Origin: Pseudomonas lini | GTDB taxonomy: Bacteria > Pseudomonadota > Gammaproteobacteria > Pseudomonadales > Pseudomonadaceae | DNA: 64,000 nt | Reading direction: 5' to 3' | Assembly: GCF_964063345.1 (NCBI RefSeq) | Contig: NZ_OZ061318.1 | Span: 5,332,001 to 5,396,000 of the forward strand | Shown here: positions 50,040-64,000 of the stretch, one piece after another | How positions within the stretch are numbered: the stretch's first letter is position 1 | Layout of the letters: every line of letters begins with the position of its first letter | Program-made: the position numbers and the translations under genes | The notes under the pieces: generated by a model | The model's input: only the letters and a program-made list of their open reading frames with translations | What the model was told of the DNA's origin: nothing | Databases searched by the model: none

Positions 50040-50133
50040 CCTGTGGGAGCTGGCTTGCCTGCGATGGCGGTGGGTCAGTCGACATCAATGTTGAATGATA
50101 AATGGCTATCGCAGGCAAGCCAGCTCCCACAGG
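50040..50133. repeat. 26-bp perfect REP inverted pair
   Basis: Arms 50040-50065 and 50108-50133 are exact complements (GGGAGCTGGCTTGCCTGCGAT variant). Confidence 0.85.
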
Positions 50134-50171
50134 GTTTTGTTTCGACAGATAGATATGTGTAGAAACCAGAA

Positions 50172-50197
50172 ACAGAAACCCCGGCACTGGGCCGGGG
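50172..50197 (-). terminator. Intrinsic terminator of idh
   Basis: The minus-strand stem CCCCGGC/GCCGGGG (50197-50191 with 50185-50179) is followed by a U-rich tail, 22 bp after the idh stop. Confidence 0.75.
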
Positions 50198-50218
50198 CTT
50201 CTTTGCATCCTTACAACC

Positions 50219-52937
<2,719 letters not shown>

Positions 52938-54194
52938 ATGGGATACAAGAAGATTCAGGTTCCAGCCGTCGGCGACAAAATCACCGTCAACGCGGACCAT
53001 TCTCTCAATGTTCCTAACAACCCGATCATCCCCTTCATTGAAGGCGATGGTATTGGCGTTGATATCAGCCCGGTCATGATCAAGGTTGTCGATGCTGCTG
53101 TTAAGAAGGCTTACGGCGGCGAGCGCAAAATTTCCTGGATGGAAGTCTACGCCGGGGAGAAAGCGACTCAGGTTTACGATCAGGACACCTGGCTGCCTCA
53201 GGAAACCCTGGACGCGGTCAAGGATTACGTGGTTTCCATCAAGGGCCCTCTGACCACGCCGGTCGGGGGTGGCATCCGTTCGCTGAACGTGGCCCTGCGT
53301 CAGCAGCTCGACCTGTATGTGTGCCTGCGCCCGGTGCGCTGGTTCGAAGGCGTACCGAGCCCGGTCAAGAAGCCTGGCGATGTCGACATGACCATCTTCC
53401 GTGAAAACTCGGAAGACATTTATGCCGGTATCGAATGGAAAGCCGGTTCGCCGGAAGCGACCAAGGTCATCAAGTTCCTTAAAGAAGAAATGGGTGTCAC
53501 CAAGATCCGTTTCGACGAAAACTGCGGTATCGGCGTCAAGCCGGTTTCCCTGGAAGGCACCAAGCGTCTGGCGCGCAAGGCTCTGCAGTATGTGGTCGAC
53601 AATGACCGCGACTCGCTGACCATCGTGCACAAAGGCAACATCATGAAGTTCACCGAAGGTGCCTTCAAGGAATGGGCCTACGAAGTGGCCGCTGAAGAAT
53701 TCGGCGCGACCCTGCTCGACGGCGGTCCGTGGATGCAATTCAAGAACCCGAAAACCGGCAAGAACGTCATCGTCAAGGACGCCATCGCCGACGCCATGCT
53801 CCAGCAGATCCTGCTGCGTCCGGCCGAGTACGATGTGATTGCGACCCTGAACCTCAATGGCGACTACCTCTCCGACGCCCTGGCGGCCGAAGTGGGCGGT
53901 ATCGGTATCGCGCCGGGTGCCAACCTGTCCGACACCGTGGCCATGTTCGAAGCGACCCACGGTACTGCGCCGAAATACGCCGGCAAGGACCAGGTCAACC
54001 CGGGTTCGCTGATTCTGTCCGCTGAGATGATGCTGCGTCACATGGGCTGGACCGAAGCGGCCGACCTGATCATCAAAGGCACCAACGGCGCGATCTCCGC
54101 GAAAACCGTGACCTATGACTTCGAACGTCTGATGGAGGGCGCGAAACTGCTGTCGTCTTCCGCGTTTGGTGATGCGCTCATCTCGCATATGTAA
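52938..54194 (+). CDS. icd: Dimeric NADP-dependent isocitrate dehydrogenase
   Basis: 418 residues from ATG 52938 (MGYKKIQVP); upstream in-frame ATG codons lack good ribosome-binding sites. It is the E. coli-type homodimer. The regulatory phosphorylation-type serine lies in [12 protein letters not shown], metal-binding Asp residues in the GDYLSD region, and the NADP site in [19 protein letters not shown]. It decides the flux between the TCA cycle and the glyoxylate shunt together with aceA. The gene order icd-cspD-clpS-clpA is conserved. Confidence 0.97.
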   Translation: MGYKKIQVPAVGDKITVNADHSLNVPNNPIIPFIEGDGIGVDISPVMIKVVDAAVKKAYGGERKISWMEVYAGEKATQVYDQDTWLPQETLDAVKDYVVSIKGPLTTPVGGGIRSLNVALRQQLDLYVCLRPVRWFEGVPSPVKKPGDVDMTIFRENSEDIYAGIEWKAGSPEATKVIKFLKEEMGVTKIRFDENCGIGVKPVSLEGTKRLARKALQYVVDNDRDSLTIVHKGNIMKFTEGAFKEWAYEVAAEEFGATLLDGGPWMQFKNPKTGKNVIVKDAIADAMLQQILLRPAEYDVIATLNLNGDYLSDALAAEVGGIGIAPGANLSDTVAMFEATHGTAPKYAGKDQVNPGSLILSAEMMLRHMGWTEAADLIIKGTNGAISAKTVTYDFERLMEGAKLLSSSAFGDALISHM

Positions 54195-54217
54195 GCCGCA
54201 CACGTAAACCAGCTGAC

Positions 54218-54245
54218 AAAAAAACCGCCTTCGGGCGGTTTTTTT
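54218..54245. terminator. Bidirectional terminator between icd and cspD
   Basis: The 12-bp stem AAAAAAACCGCC/GGCGGTTTTTTT (54218-54229, 54234-54245) with a TTCG loop serves both converging genes. Confidence 0.92.
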
Positions 54246-54266
54246 ATGGCTGGATGACGAGCTGCG

Positions 54267-54548
54267 TCAGCCCGACACTGTTTCTTGCCGGGTGGCAGTG
54301 GCGCTCTGTTCGTTCGGAGAGGTGGCAGACGCGATCTTTACTGCATGCAGCCCTTTGGGGCCCTGAACAATATCGAAGCTAACGATTTGCCCAGCCTTGA
54401 GGGTTTTGTATCCGTCCATTTCAATAGCCGAAAAGTGGGCAAAGAAATCGATGTCCTTGCCATCCTCGTCGCGACCTTCTCTGGCGTCGGTGTTAATGAA
54501 ACCGAACCCCTTGGCATTGTTGAACCATTTCACCTTGCCGACAGCCAT
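54267..54548 (-). CDS. cspD: CspD-like cold-shock domain protein
   Basis: 93 residues from ATG 54548, which is 8 bp after GAGGG; the ATG 6 bp upstream is too close to it. The cold-shock fold has RNP1 NNAKGFGFI and RNP2 DFFAHFSAI. Between them is a longer acidic loop ([15 protein letters not shown]) than in E. coli CspD. CspD binds single-stranded DNA/RNA and in E. coli inhibits replication in stationary phase. It is divergent from clpS, the usual place. Confidence 0.9.
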   Translation of the reverse strand: MAVGKVKWFNNAKGFGFINTDAREGRDEDGKDIDFFAHFSAIEMDGYKTLKAGQIVSFDIVQGPKGLHAVKIASATSPNEQSATATRQETVSG

Positions 54549-54773
54549 ACTCATATCCCTCTGCAACAGACTCCATCACTGGAGTATCATCCAGTTAATC
54601 CGCAGTCTAATCTTGTAATTAAGATTGACTCCGCGGACCTTTTTTACCCACTGTGGGCTCTATTGTTTGTAACACCGATTTACCGATAGTCAAGGTGACC
54701 GGGCAGTCGGAGTTGAAAACGTTCATGAGCGCCCCCACCACTGTATTTGCACAACTGACGAACCTTTCTTTCC

Positions 54774-55157
54774 ATGCATGCAATCAGCCAGATTCGACTA
54801 ACATTCAATCAGGATCGCCCGGCTCTCCAAAAAGATCACCCGGAGGAACACGACGACGATTCCGCAGGCATTGCTGTTCAGGAGGCTAAGCCTGCTTTAC
54901 AGGCGCCACCGATGTACAAGGTGGTTTTGTTCAATGATGACTACACACCGATGGATTTCGTCGTCGAAGTGCTCGAGGTGTTTTTTAACCTGAATCGCGA
55001 GCTGGCGACCAAGGTCATGCTGGCCGTCCACACAGAAGGACGGGCAGTATGTGGAGTGTTTACCCGCGACATCGCCGAGACCAAGGCCATGCAGGTCAAC
55101 CAGTACGCCAGGGAAAGCCAGCATCCGCTACTCTGTGAAATCGAGAAGGACGGTTAA
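54774..55157 (+). CDS. clpS: ATP-dependent Clp protease adaptor ClpS
   Basis: 127 residues. It brings proteins with N-terminal Leu, Phe, Trp or Tyr to ClpAP. The core is [23 protein letters not shown], with the N-degron pocket residues in NDDYTPM and the H in [11 protein letters not shown] flexible acidic N-terminus of about 40 residues contacts ClpA. It starts 30 bp before clpA in the same unit. Confidence 0.95.
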   Translation: MHAISQIRLTFNQDRPALQKDHPEEHDDDSAGIAVQEAKPALQAPPMYKVVLFNDDYTPMDFVVEVLEVFFNLNRELATKVMLAVHTEGRAVCGVFTRDIAETKAMQVNQYARESQHPLLCEIEKDG

Positions 55158-55187
55158 TCGCCGACCACTTGGGTATGAGGTGAAGCT

Positions 55188-57458
55188 ATGTTAAACCGCG
55201 AGCTCGAAGTCACCCTCAATCTTGCCTTCAAGGAGGCTCGTTCGAAGCGTCATGAATTCATGACCGTCGAGCACCTTCTGCTGGCCCTATTGGATAATGA
55301 GGCTGCCGCCACCGTTTTGCGTGCCTGCGGCGCAAACCTCGACAAACTCAAGCATGATCTGCAGGAGTTCATCGACTCCACCACGCCATTGATCCCTCTT
55401 CATGACGAGGATCGTGAAACCCAGCCAACCCTGGGCTTCCAGCGTGTATTGCAGCGTGCTGTCTTTCACGTACAGAGCTCGGGCAAACGCGAAGTGACTG
55501 GCGCCAACGTGCTGGTCGCAATCTTCAGTGAGCAAGAGAGTCAGGCAGTGTTTCTGCTGAAACAGCAGAGCGTTGCGCGCATCGATGTCGTCAACTACAT
55601 CGCCCATGGCATTTCCAAGGTACCGGGGCATGGCGATCACTCTGAAGGTGAGCAAGATATGCAGGACGACGAGGGCGGTGAGTCTTCTTCTTCAGGCAAT
55701 CCTCTGGATGCTTATGCCAGCAACCTCAACGAACTCGCGCGCCAGGGTCGTATCGATCCGTTGGTAGGCCGTGAGCTGGAAGTCGAGCGTGTCGCGCAGA
55801 TCCTCGCGCGTCGTCGCAAAAACAATCCGCTGCTGGTGGGCGAGGCGGGCGTGGGTAAAACCGCGATTGCCGAAGGCCTGGCCAAACGCATTGTCGACAA
55901 CCAGGTGCCGGATCTGCTGGCCAACAGCGTGGTGTATTCCCTCGATCTGGGGGCCTTGCTGGCCGGGACCAAATATCGCGGCGATTTCGAGAAGCGCTTC
56001 AAGGCGCTGCTCAATGAGCTGAAAAAACGTCCGCAGGCGATTCTGTTCATCGACGAGATCCACACCATCATTGGTGCGGGCGCTGCGTCCGGTGGCGTCA
56101 TGGATGCTTCGAACCTGCTCAAGCCATTGCTGTCTTCGGGCGACATTCGCTGCATCGGTTCGACCACGTTCCAGGAATTCCGCGGGATCTTCGAGAAGGA
56201 CCGTGCCCTGGCTCGGCGCTTCCAGAAGGTTGATGTATCGGAACCTTCGGTGGAAGACACCATTGGCATCCTGCGTGGCCTGAAAGGGCGTTTCGAAGCG
56301 CACCACAACATCGAATACAGCGATGAAGCCCTGCGCGCCGCTGCTGAACTGGCCTCGCGTTACATCAATGACCGGCACATGCCGGACAAGGCCATCGACG
56401 TTATCGACGAGGCGGGCGCCTATCAGCGTCTGCAACCGATCGAGAAGCGCGTGAAACGCATCGAAGTGCCTCAGGTCGAGGACATCGTCGCGAAAATTGC
56501 GCGAATTCCGCCAAAGCACGTCACCAGTTCCGACAAAGAGCTGCTGCGTAACCTTGAGCGTGACCTGAAACTCACGGTATTTGGCCAGGATGCGGCGATC
56601 GACTCGCTGTCGACCGCGATCAAACTGTCCCGTGCCGGCCTCAAGTCGCCTGACAAGCCCGTCGGTTCGTTCCTGTTCGCAGGGCCGACCGGTGTGGGTA
56701 AAACCGAGGCCGCGCGGCAATTGGCCAAGGCGTTGGGAGTCGAACTGGTTCGCTTCGACATGTCCGAGTACATGGAGCGCCACACCGTATCGCGTCTGAT
56801 CGGTGCACCTCCAGGCTATGTCGGGTTCGATCAGGGCGGTCTGCTGACCGAAGCCATCACCAAGCAGCCTCACTGCGTGCTGCTGCTCGATGAAATCGAG
56901 AAGGCGCATCCGGAAGTCTTCAACCTGCTGCTGCAGGTCATGGACCACGGTACGCTGACCGATAACAACGGGCGCAAGGCGGACTTCCGTAACGTGATCG
57001 TCATCATGACGACTAACGCCGGTGCCGAGACTGCAGCGCGTGCTTCGATCGGTTTCACCTATCAGGACCACTCGTCCGATGCGATGGAAGTGATCAAGAA
57101 GAGCTTCACGCCGGAATTCCGTAACCGTCTGGACACCATTATCCAGTTTGGTCGCCTCAGTCATGAGGTCATCAAAAGCGTGGTGGACAAGTTCCTTACC
57201 GAACTTCAGGCGCAGCTGGAAGACAAGCGTGTGCTGCTGGAAGTCACCGACGCGGCTCGCAGTTGGCTGGCGGCCGGTGGCTACGACTCGGCAATGGGCG
57301 CTCGTCCGATGGCGCGTTTGATCCAGGACAAGATCAAGCGTCCACTGGCCGAAGAGATCCTCTTTGGCGAACTGGCCGAACATGGCGGTGTGGTACACAT
57401 CGACATCAAGGACGGCGAGCTGACCTTCGAGTTCGAGACCACGGCTGAAATGGCCTGA
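55188..57458 (+). CDS. clpA: ATP-dependent Clp protease ATP-binding subunit ClpA
   Basis: 756 residues. N-terminal double Clp repeat (1-145), then two AAA+ rings: Walker A GEAGVGKTAIAEGLA and later GPTGVGKTEAARQLA; Walker B ILFIDEIHT and VLLLDEIEKAH. The IGF-type loop that docks on ClpP (near ASIGFTY) is present. It unfolds substrates delivered by ClpS or ssrA tags. Confidence 0.97.
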   Translation: MLNRELEVTLNLAFKEARSKRHEFMTVEHLLLALLDNEAAATVLRACGANLDKLKHDLQEFIDSTTPLIPLHDEDRETQPTLGFQRVLQRAVFHVQSSGKREVTGANVLVAIFSEQESQAVFLLKQQSVARIDVVNYIAHGISKVPGHGDHSEGEQDMQDDEGGESSSSGNPLDAYASNLNELARQGRIDPLVGRELEVERVAQILARRRKNNPLLVGEAGVGKTAIAEGLAKRIVDNQVPDLLANSVVYSLDLGALLAGTKYRGDFEKRFKALLNELKKRPQAILFIDEIHTIIGAGAASGGVMDASNLLKPLLSSGDIRCIGSTTFQEFRGIFEKDRALARRFQKVDVSEPSVEDTIGILRGLKGRFEAHHNIEYSDEALRAAAELASRYINDRHMPDKAIDVIDEAGAYQRLQPIEKRVKRIEVPQVEDIVAKIARIPPKHVTSSDKELLRNLERDLKLTVFGQDAAIDSLSTAIKLSRAGLKSPDKPVGSFLFAGPTGVGKTEAARQLAKALGVELVRFDMSEYMERHTVSRLIGAPPGYVGFDQGGLLTEAITKQPHCVLLLDEIEKAHPEVFNLLLQVMDHGTLTDNNGRKADFRNVIVIMTTNAGAETAARASIGFTYQDHSSDAMEVIKKSFTPEFRNRLDTIIQFGRLSHEVIKSVVDKFLTELQAQLEDKRVLLEVTDAARSWLAAGGYDSAMGARPMARLIQDKIKRPLAEEILFGELAEHGGVVHIDIKDGELTFEFETTAEMA

Positions 57459-57477
57459 CGTTACACCGCAACAAAGC

Positions 57478-57503
57478 AAAAAGGCGCCGATTGGCGCCTT
57501 TTT
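57478..57503 (+). terminator. Intrinsic terminator of clpSA
   Basis: The stem AAAAAGGCGCC/GGCGCCTTTTT (57478-57488 with 57493-57503) with a GATT loop. Confidence 0.9.
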
Positions 57504-57540
57504 GCTGTCGGGTCGATTTCAAGCGATAAGCACAAAACCC

Positions 57541-57632
57541 TGAGGGAGCGGGCTTGCCCGCGAAGGCGGCGGCACATTCAGCATCCGGGCAAGCAGACCC
57601 ACCGCTATCGCGGGCAAGCCCGCTCCCACAGG
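57541..57632. repeat. REP inverted pair between clpA and infA
   Basis: Arms about 57541-57565 and 57607-57632 (GGGAGCGGGCTTGCCCGCG core), between converging genes. Confidence 0.8.
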
Positions 57633-57675
57633 ATCTGTGCAATGGCTCGAAATGTGGCAGCTAATTCACGCACAA

Positions 57676-57708
57676 ACAAAAACGCCCGGCATAGCCGGGC
57701 GTTTTGTA
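57676..57708 (-). terminator. Intrinsic terminator of infA
   Basis: The stem AACGCCCGGC/GCCGGGCGTT with an ATA-type loop near 57680-57705 and a U-run on the minus strand, directly after infA. Confidence 0.85.
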
Positions 57709-57717
57709 TTGACTTGA

Positions 57718-57936
57718 TTAGCGAGCGCGGTAGGTGATGCGCCCTTTGCTCAAGTCATAGGGCGTCAGCTCGACGCGCACTTTGTCGCCGGTAAGAATAC
57801 GGATGTAGTTCTTGCGCATCTTGCCGGAAATATGCGCGGTTACGACGTGCCCATTTTCCAACTCCACACGAAACATGGTGTTGGGCAGGGTGTCGACGAC
57901 AGTGCCTTCCATTTCGAAGCTGTCTTCTTTCGACAT
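57718..57936 (-). CDS. infA: Translation initiation factor IF-1
   Basis: 72 residues, exactly the family length, from ATG 57936 ([11 protein letters not shown]). OB-fold with [16 protein letters not shown] and [16 protein letters not shown]. It binds the 30S A-site during initiation. An upstream in-frame extension is rejected. Confidence 0.98.
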
Positions 57937-58036
57937 GCAGTAAAGCCCTCGGTGTCCAATGAATGGCCCGGTGCAACTGCGCCAGGCAAAAGCGGCGTGC
58001 ATTGTGCCCGAAAAATGGGGTTTAAGCCAAGGGGTT

Positions 58037-58744
58037 CTAGCTCAGGATGACCCAACGCTGATTAATCAGCAGTTCGATAGGGCGATATTGGGTCTTGTAG
58101 CTCATTTTTTTGCAGTTTTTGATCCAGTAGCCGAGATAGACCGCTTCCAGCCCCAGGCGCCGGGCCTCGGCGATCTGCCAGAGAATCGCGTAACGCCCCA
58201 GGCTGCGACGCTCCTCGCCGGGCTCGTAGAAGGTGTAGACCGCCGACAAACCGTTGGGCAGCAAGTCAGTGACGGCCACTGCCAGCAGTCGGCCTTCGAG
58301 GCGAAATTCGTAGAAGCGGGAGAACGGCAGGTCACGCACCAGGAAGGTCGAAAACTGGTCGCGGCTTGGCGGATACATATCGCCATCGGCGTGACGTTGT
58401 TCGATGTAGCGCTGATAGAGGTCGAAATGCTCTTCGCTGAACTTTGGTCTGGTCGGACGCACCTGCAAGTCGGCATTGCGTTTGACAATGCGTTTCTGCT
58501 GACGGTTGGGCGTAAATTGCGCCACAGGAATGCGCGCCGGTACGCACGCATTGCAATGCTGGCAATGGGGCCGGTAGAGATGATCGCCACTGCGACGGAA
58601 ACCCATTTCAGACAGGTCTGCATAGACATGCACATCCATGGGCTGGCTAGGGTCGAGGAACAGCGTCGTGGCCTGCTCCTCGGGCAGATAACTGCAAGAG
58701 TGGGGCTGAGTGGCATAGAACTTCAAACGCGCCAACTCGGTCAT
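58037..58744 (-). CDS. bpt: Aspartate/glutamate leucyltransferase (Bpt)
   Basis: 235 residues from ATG 58744 ([10 protein letters not shown]). It transfers Leu from Leu-tRNA to proteins with N-terminal Asp or Glu, making them ClpS/ClpAP substrates. The N-terminal Cys cluster CQHCNACVP and the ATE C-domain ([29 protein letters not shown]) are present. It is listed in older annotation as an arginyl-tRNA-protein transferase. It is next to aat and 600 bp from clpA. Confidence 0.93.
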
Positions 58745-58832
58745 GATCAACCCTCGGGATAAGCTTTTGATTGGGGGGGCGTTCTCAACTCGTTTCCCCG
58801 CATTAAGTGTAAGCCACGCGCGCAAAAGTCGC

Positions 58833-59513
58833 TCAGCAAACCCAGGTGGCACGGCCCGGTTGATCCAGGTGTCGCGCAAGGTAGCCGGCAAATTCGCGGC
58901 GGGGAATCGCTCGAGCACCCAAACTGTGCAGATGATCGGTAGGCATCTGGCAGTCGATCAGCACAAAACCTGAGTCTTTCAGGTGGCGCACCAGGGTGGC
59001 GAAGCCATATTTGGAGGCGTTGTCGGCGCGGCTGAACATCGACTCGCCAAAAAACAACTGCCCCATAGCCAGGCCGTAGAGCCCGCCGACCAGCACGCCA
59101 TCGTCCCAGACCTCCACCGAGTGGGCGTAACCACGCCTGTGCAGTTCGACGTAGGCGTCCTGCATCGCTTGGGTGATCCAGGTGCCGTCAGCGTACTCGC
59201 GCGGTGCGGCGCAGGCGCGGATGACCGCGGCAAAATCCCGATCGAAGGTCACTTGATAGCGCTGTTGGCGCAGCAGTTTGTTCAAGCTGCGGGAGACATG
59301 CAGTTCGTCGGGAAACAGTACTGTGCGCGGATCTGGCGACCACCAGAGAATCGGCTGACCCTCCGAGAACCACGGAAAGCAGCCGTGACGATAGGCTTGA
59401 ATCAGGCGATCGGCGGACAAATCGCCACCCGCGGCCAGCAGCCCGTTGGGGTCGCGCATGGCTTTTTCCAGCGGCGGGAAAGTCAGGGTGTTGCGTTGTA
59501 ACCAAGTCAGCAT
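58833..59513 (-). CDS. aat: Leucyl/phenylalanyl-tRNA-protein transferase
   Basis: 226 residues from ATG 59513 (MLTWLQRN). It adds Leu or Phe to N-terminal Lys or Arg, a step in the bacterial N-degron pathway. Signatures are [22 protein letters not shown] and [20 protein letters not shown]. With bpt, clpS and clpA it forms one pathway in adjacent units. Confidence 0.96.
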   Translation of the reverse strand: MLTWLQRNTLTFPPLEKAMRDPNGLLAAGGDLSADRLIQAYRHGCFPWFSEGQPILWWSPDPRTVLFPDELHVSRSLNKLLRQQRYQVTFDRDFAAVIRACAAPREYADGTWITQAMQDAYVELHRRGYAHSVEVWDDGVLVGGLYGLAMGQLFFGESMFSRADNASKYGFATLVRHLKDSGFVLIDCQMPTDHLHSLGARAIPRREFAGYLARHLDQPGRATWVC

Positions 59514-59581
59514 GGCATCCGGGCTTGCAGAAGGGGAGGGCGGTAGCGGGCCGTTGCGCCCGCCTTGTAGGAGGTTAACCG

Positions 59582-60846
<1,265 letters not shown>

Positions 60847-63252
60847 TTGAAGAAATCCACCGCAGCACCTAAAACAGTCGTCCCGCTCTGGCGCCAGCAA
60901 TTGCACTACCGGCTCAAGGAAGGTGCATTGATCGCCATCGGCGCCTTGTGCCTGTTCCTGATGATGGCCTTGTTGACCTACGGCAAGGACGACCCGGGCT
61001 GGAGCCATAACAGCAAGATCGACGATGTGCAGAACTTCGGCGGGCCGGCCGGCTCTTACAGCGCCGACATCCTGTTCATGGTCCTGGGTTACTTCGCCTA
61101 CATTTTCCCGTTGTTGCTGGCGATCAAGGCGTATCAGATCTTCCGCCAGCGCCACGAGCCGTGGCAGTGGAGCGGCTGGCTGTTCTCCTGGCGCCTGATC
61201 GGCCTGGTGTTTCTGGTGCTGTCGGGTGCAGCGCTGGCCCACATCCATTTCCATGCGGCGACCGGTCTGCCGGCCGGCGCGGGTGGCGCTTTGGGCGAAA
61301 GCCTCGGCGATCTGGCCCGGAACGCGCTGAACATCCAGGGCAGCACGTTGTTGTTCATCGCGCTGTTCCTGTTCGGCCTGACAGTGTTCACCGACCTGTC
61401 GTGGTTCAAGGTGATGGACGTCACCGGCAAGATCACCCTTGATCTGTTCGAACTGTTTCAGGGCGCGGCCAATCGCTGGTGGGCAGCCCGTATGGAACGC
61501 AAGCAACTGGTCGCCCAACTGCGTGAAGTCGACGATCGCGTGCATGACGTGGTCGCGCCGACCGTCACCGACAAACGCGAGCAGGCCAAGGTCAAGGAGC
61601 GCCTGATCGAGCGCGAGCAGGCCTTGAGCAAGCACATGTCCGAGCGCGAGAAACAGGTACCGCCGGTGATTGCCCCGGCTCCGCCCAAACCCGCAGCGCC
61701 CAGCAAACGCGTGGAAAAAGAGAAACAGGCGCCGTTGTTCGTCGACAGCGCCGTGGAAGGCACCTTGCCGCCGATCTCGATTCTCGACCCGGCAGAAAAG
61801 AAACAACTCAATTATTCGCCTGAATCCCTGGCGGCCGTCGGCCACTTGCTGGAAATCAAGCTCAAGGAATTCGGCGTCGAAGTCTCGGTGGATTCGATTC
61901 ACCCGGGCCCGGTCATTACCCGTTACGAAATCCAGCCTGCGGCCGGCGTCAAAGTCAGCCGCATCTCCAACCTGGCGAAAGACCTGGCCCGTTCCCTGGC
62001 CGTGACCAGTGTGCGTGTCGTGGAAGTGATTCCGGGCAAGACCACGGTCGGTATCGAAATCCCCAACGAAGACCGGCAGATCGTGCGCTTCTCCGAGGTC
62101 TTGTCGACCCCCGAGTACGATAACTTCAAGTCCCCGGTCACCCTGGCCCTGGGTCATGATATCGGCGGCAAACCGGTCATCACCGACCTGGCGAAAATGC
62201 CGCACTTGCTGGTGGCCGGTACGACCGGTTCCGGTAAGTCGGTGGGTGTGAACGCGATGATCCTGTCGATTCTGTTCAAGTCTGGCCCTGAAGACGCCAA
62301 ACTGATCATGATCGACCCGAAAATGCTTGAGCTGTCGATCTACGAAGGCATTCCGCACCTGCTGTGCCCGGTGGTCACCGACATGAAGGACGCCGCCAAC
62401 GCCTTGCGCTGGAGCGTCGCCGAGATGGAGCGGCGCTACAAGCTGATGGCGAAGATGGGCGTGCGTAACCTGTCGGGCTTCAACGCCAAGGTCAAGGAAG
62501 CCCAGGACGCTGGCGAGCCGTTGAGCGATCCGCTGTACAAGCGCGAAAGCATCCACGACGAAGCGCCACTGCTGCAAAAACTGCCGACCATTGTCGTGGT
62601 CGTCGACGAATTCGCCGACATGATGATGATCGTCGGCAAGAAGGTTGAAGAACTGATCGCCCGTATCGCCCAGAAGGCCCGTGCGGCCGGTATCCACTTG
62701 ATCCTCGCGACCCAGCGTCCTTCGGTGGACGTGATCACCGGTCTGATCAAGGCGAACATTCCGACCCGTATGGCGTTCCAGGTATCGAGCAAGATCGATT
62801 CGCGGACCATCATCGACCAGGGCGGCGCCGAACAACTGCTAGGCCACGGTGATATGTTGTACATGCCTCCGGGCACCAGTCTGCCGATTCGTGTTCACGG
62901 TGCGTTCGTGTCCGATGACGAGGTTCACCGGGTGGTTGAAGCCTGGAAACTGCGCGGCGCACCGGAGTACAACGATGACATCCTCGCCGGTGTCGAAGAG
63001 GCCGGTAGCGGTTTTGAAAACGGCGGTGGTGGCGGTGACGATGATGCCGAAACCGATGCGCTCTACGACGAAGCGGTGCAGTTCGTACTGGAAAGCCGTC
63101 GCGCGTCCATCTCCGCGGTTCAGCGCAAGCTGAAAATCGGCTACAACCGCGCGGCGCGCATGATCGAAGCCATGGAAATGGCCGGGGTCGTGACGTCCAT
63201 GAACACCAACGGTTCGCGTGAAGTCCTGGCCCCTGGCCCGGTGCGCGACTGA
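60847..63252 (+). CDS. ftsK: DNA translocase FtsK
   Basis: 801 residues. It anchors at the division septum and pumps the chromosome termini for dimer resolution. The N-terminal part has four membrane helices (about residues 25-190), followed by a short charged/proline linker (270-300), much shorter than in E. coli. The motor has Walker [13 protein letters not shown], Walker [13 protein letters not shown] and the C-terminal gamma winged helix for KOPS ([19 protein letters not shown]). Start is a TTG (MKKSTAAP), preceded by AGGAAAAG; no in-frame ATG or GTG is available at a plausible place. Confidence 0.95.
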   Translation: MKKSTAAPKTVVPLWRQQLHYRLKEGALIAIGALCLFLMMALLTYGKDDPGWSHNSKIDDVQNFGGPAGSYSADILFMVLGYFAYIFPLLLAIKAYQIFRQRHEPWQWSGWLFSWRLIGLVFLVLSGAALAHIHFHAATGLPAGAGGALGESLGDLARNALNIQGSTLLFIALFLFGLTVFTDLSWFKVMDVTGKITLDLFELFQGAANRWWAARMERKQLVAQLREVDDRVHDVVAPTVTDKREQAKVKERLIEREQALSKHMSEREKQVPPVIAPAPPKPAAPSKRVEKEKQAPLFVDSAVEGTLPPISILDPAEKKQLNYSPESLAAVGHLLEIKLKEFGVEVSVDSIHPGPVITRYEIQPAAGVKVSRISNLAKDLARSLAVTSVRVVEVIPGKTTVGIEIPNEDRQIVRFSEVLSTPEYDNFKSPVTLALGHDIGGKPVITDLAKMPHLLVAGTTGSGKSVGVNAMILSILFKSGPEDAKLIMIDPKMLELSIYEGIPHLLCPVVTDMKDAANALRWSVAEMERRYKLMAKMGVRNLSGFNAKVKEAQDAGEPLSDPLYKRESIHDEAPLLQKLPTIVVVVDEFADMMMIVGKKVEELIARIAQKARAAGIHLILATQRPSVDVITGLIKANIPTRMAFQVSSKIDSRTIIDQGGAEQLLGHGDMLYMPPGTSLPIRVHGAFVSDDEVHRVVEAWKLRGAPEYNDDILAGVEEAGSGFENGGGGGDDDAETDALYDEAVQFVLESRRASISAVQRKLKIGYNRAARMIEAMEMAGVVTSMNTNGSREVLAPGPVRD

Positions 63253-63320
63253 TCCGGTTTTGAAAGGGGCGGTGTCTTGAGACGCCGCCCGCACTCCCAC
63301 GAATGTTTATGAGGACTCCC

Positions 63321-63944
63321 ATGCGTCTTATCCGCATGTTGTTGCTGCCGGTACTGGCTTTGACCACGCTCTCGGCCCACGCCGATGACAAGGACGTGGC
63401 GCGTCTGACTCAACTGCTGGAAAAATCCCAGACCCTGACCGCGCGTTTCTCCCAGCTGACCCTCGACGGCAGCGGCACCCAGTTGCAGGAAACCGCCGGT
63501 CAAATGTCCTTGCAGCGCCCAGGCCTGTTCTACTGGCACACCGATGCGCCGCAAGAGCAGCTGATGGTGTCCGATGGCAAGAAGGTTTCCCTGTGGGACC
63601 CGGACCTGGAGCAGGTCACCATCAAGACCCTCGACCAGCGCCTGACCCAGACTCCTGCGCTGCTGTTGTCCGGTGACGTGTCCAAGATCAGCCAGAGCTT
63701 CGACATCAGCGCCAAGGAAGCCGGCGGCGTGATCGACTTCACCCTGAAGCCGAAAACCAAAGACACCCTGTTCGACAGCCTGCGTCTGTCGTTCCGCAAC
63801 GGTCTGGTCAATGACATGCAACTGATTGACAGCGTCGGTCAGCGCACCAATATTTTGTTTACTGGCGTGAAGGCCAACGAGCCGATTCCTGCGTCCAAAT
63901 TCAAGTTCGACATCCCCAAGGGTGCCGACGTGATCCAGGAATAA
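63321..63944 (+). CDS. lolA: Outer-membrane lipoprotein carrier protein LolA
   Basis: 207 residues from ATG 63321, 6 bp after GAGG; ATG at 63303 and 63309 add residues without benefit. Signal peptide to about residue 21 (SAHA-DD). The mature fold binds lipoprotein acyl chains: [22 protein letters not shown] and [12 protein letters not shown] are LolA signatures. It ferries lipoproteins from LolCDE to LolB across the periplasm. It follows ftsK by 68 bp, the usual order. Confidence 0.96.
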   Translation: MRLIRMLLLPVLALTTLSAHADDKDVARLTQLLEKSQTLTARFSQLTLDGSGTQLQETAGQMSLQRPGLFYWHTDAPQEQLMVSDGKKVSLWDPDLEQVTIKTLDQRLTQTPALLLSGDVSKISQSFDISAKEAGGVIDFTLKPKTKDTLFDSLRLSFRNGLVNDMQLIDSVGQRTNILFTGVKANEPIPASKFKFDIPKGADVIQE

Positions 63945-63960
63945 AGAGCAGAACATAGAA

Positions 63961-64000
63961 CCTGTGGGAGCGGGCTTGTGTGGCGAGGGAGCTTGCTCCC
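63961..64000. repeat. Two REP families in tandem at the window end
   Basis: A TGTGGGAGCGGGCTTG half unit runs straight into a TGTGGCGAGGGAGCTTGC unit, cut by the window edge. Confidence 0.7.

Overview
The window is a high-GC chromosomal segment of a fluorescent-group Pseudomonas. The evidence is the fused nuoCD gene, paired monomeric and dimeric isocitrate dehydrogenases, the gene order aceA / secretin-N / GNAT / roxA / purB / hflD / mnmA / nudix / idh / icd / cspD / clpS / clpA / infA / bpt / aat / trxB / ftsK / lolA known from Pseudomonas, and many Pseudomonas-type REP inverted repeats. No tRNA, rRNA, CRISPR array, insertion sequence or prophage was found.

Layout. (1) 1-6034: the 3' end of tamB, then a MarR-regulated tripartite drug efflux operon (marR, OM lipoprotein, emrA, emrB), with two identical palindromic operators at its promoter. 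(2) 6065-10692: lpxH and ppiB on the minus strand, and glnS and cysS on the plus strand. (3) 10921-19030: an AcoR-type sigma-54 activator divergent from a six-gene ABC transporter operon of the GlpSTPQUV type. A near-perfect -24/-12 promoter and a cluster of TTGTTCA repeats lie between them. (4) 19.0-26.2 kb: a patchwork accessory region. It holds a HigBA-type toxin-antitoxin pair, the fused tails of a lost czc heavy-metal locus, two small PtrA-like secreted proteins, a broken DUF2790 gene, a DUF6124 gene behind a structured leader, an OprD fragment, and a compact four-gene RiPP-like cluster (42-residue peptide, stand-alone YcaO, SAM methyltransferase, S33 peptidase). (5) 26252-41189: the complete NADH dehydrogenase I operon nuoABCDEFGHIJKLMN on the minus strand. 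(6) 41841-63944: core metabolism and protein quality control: isocitrate lyase, purB, tRNA 2-thiolation, both isocitrate dehydrogenases, ClpS/ClpA, the two N-end-rule aminoacyl-transferases (bpt, aat) that feed ClpS/ClpA, infA, trxB, ftsK and lolA.

Genes that work together: aceA, icd and idh set the isocitrate branch point. clpS, clpA, bpt and aat form the bacterial N-degron pathway within 5 kb. The nuo operon is the respiratory complex I.

The most interesting candidate for an undescribed system is the minus-strand cluster at 22543-25850. A short peptide gene is followed by a strong intrinsic terminator, then by three genes coupled through ATGA overlaps: YcaO, methyltransferase and peptidase. 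There is no cyclodehydratase partner, dehydrogenase, protease of the usual maturation type or exporter. The peptide has no cysteine and carries its acidic helical segment at the C-terminus, so a bottromycin-like order (core first, recognition segment last) is possible. That is inference and needs comparison with homologues and product analysis.
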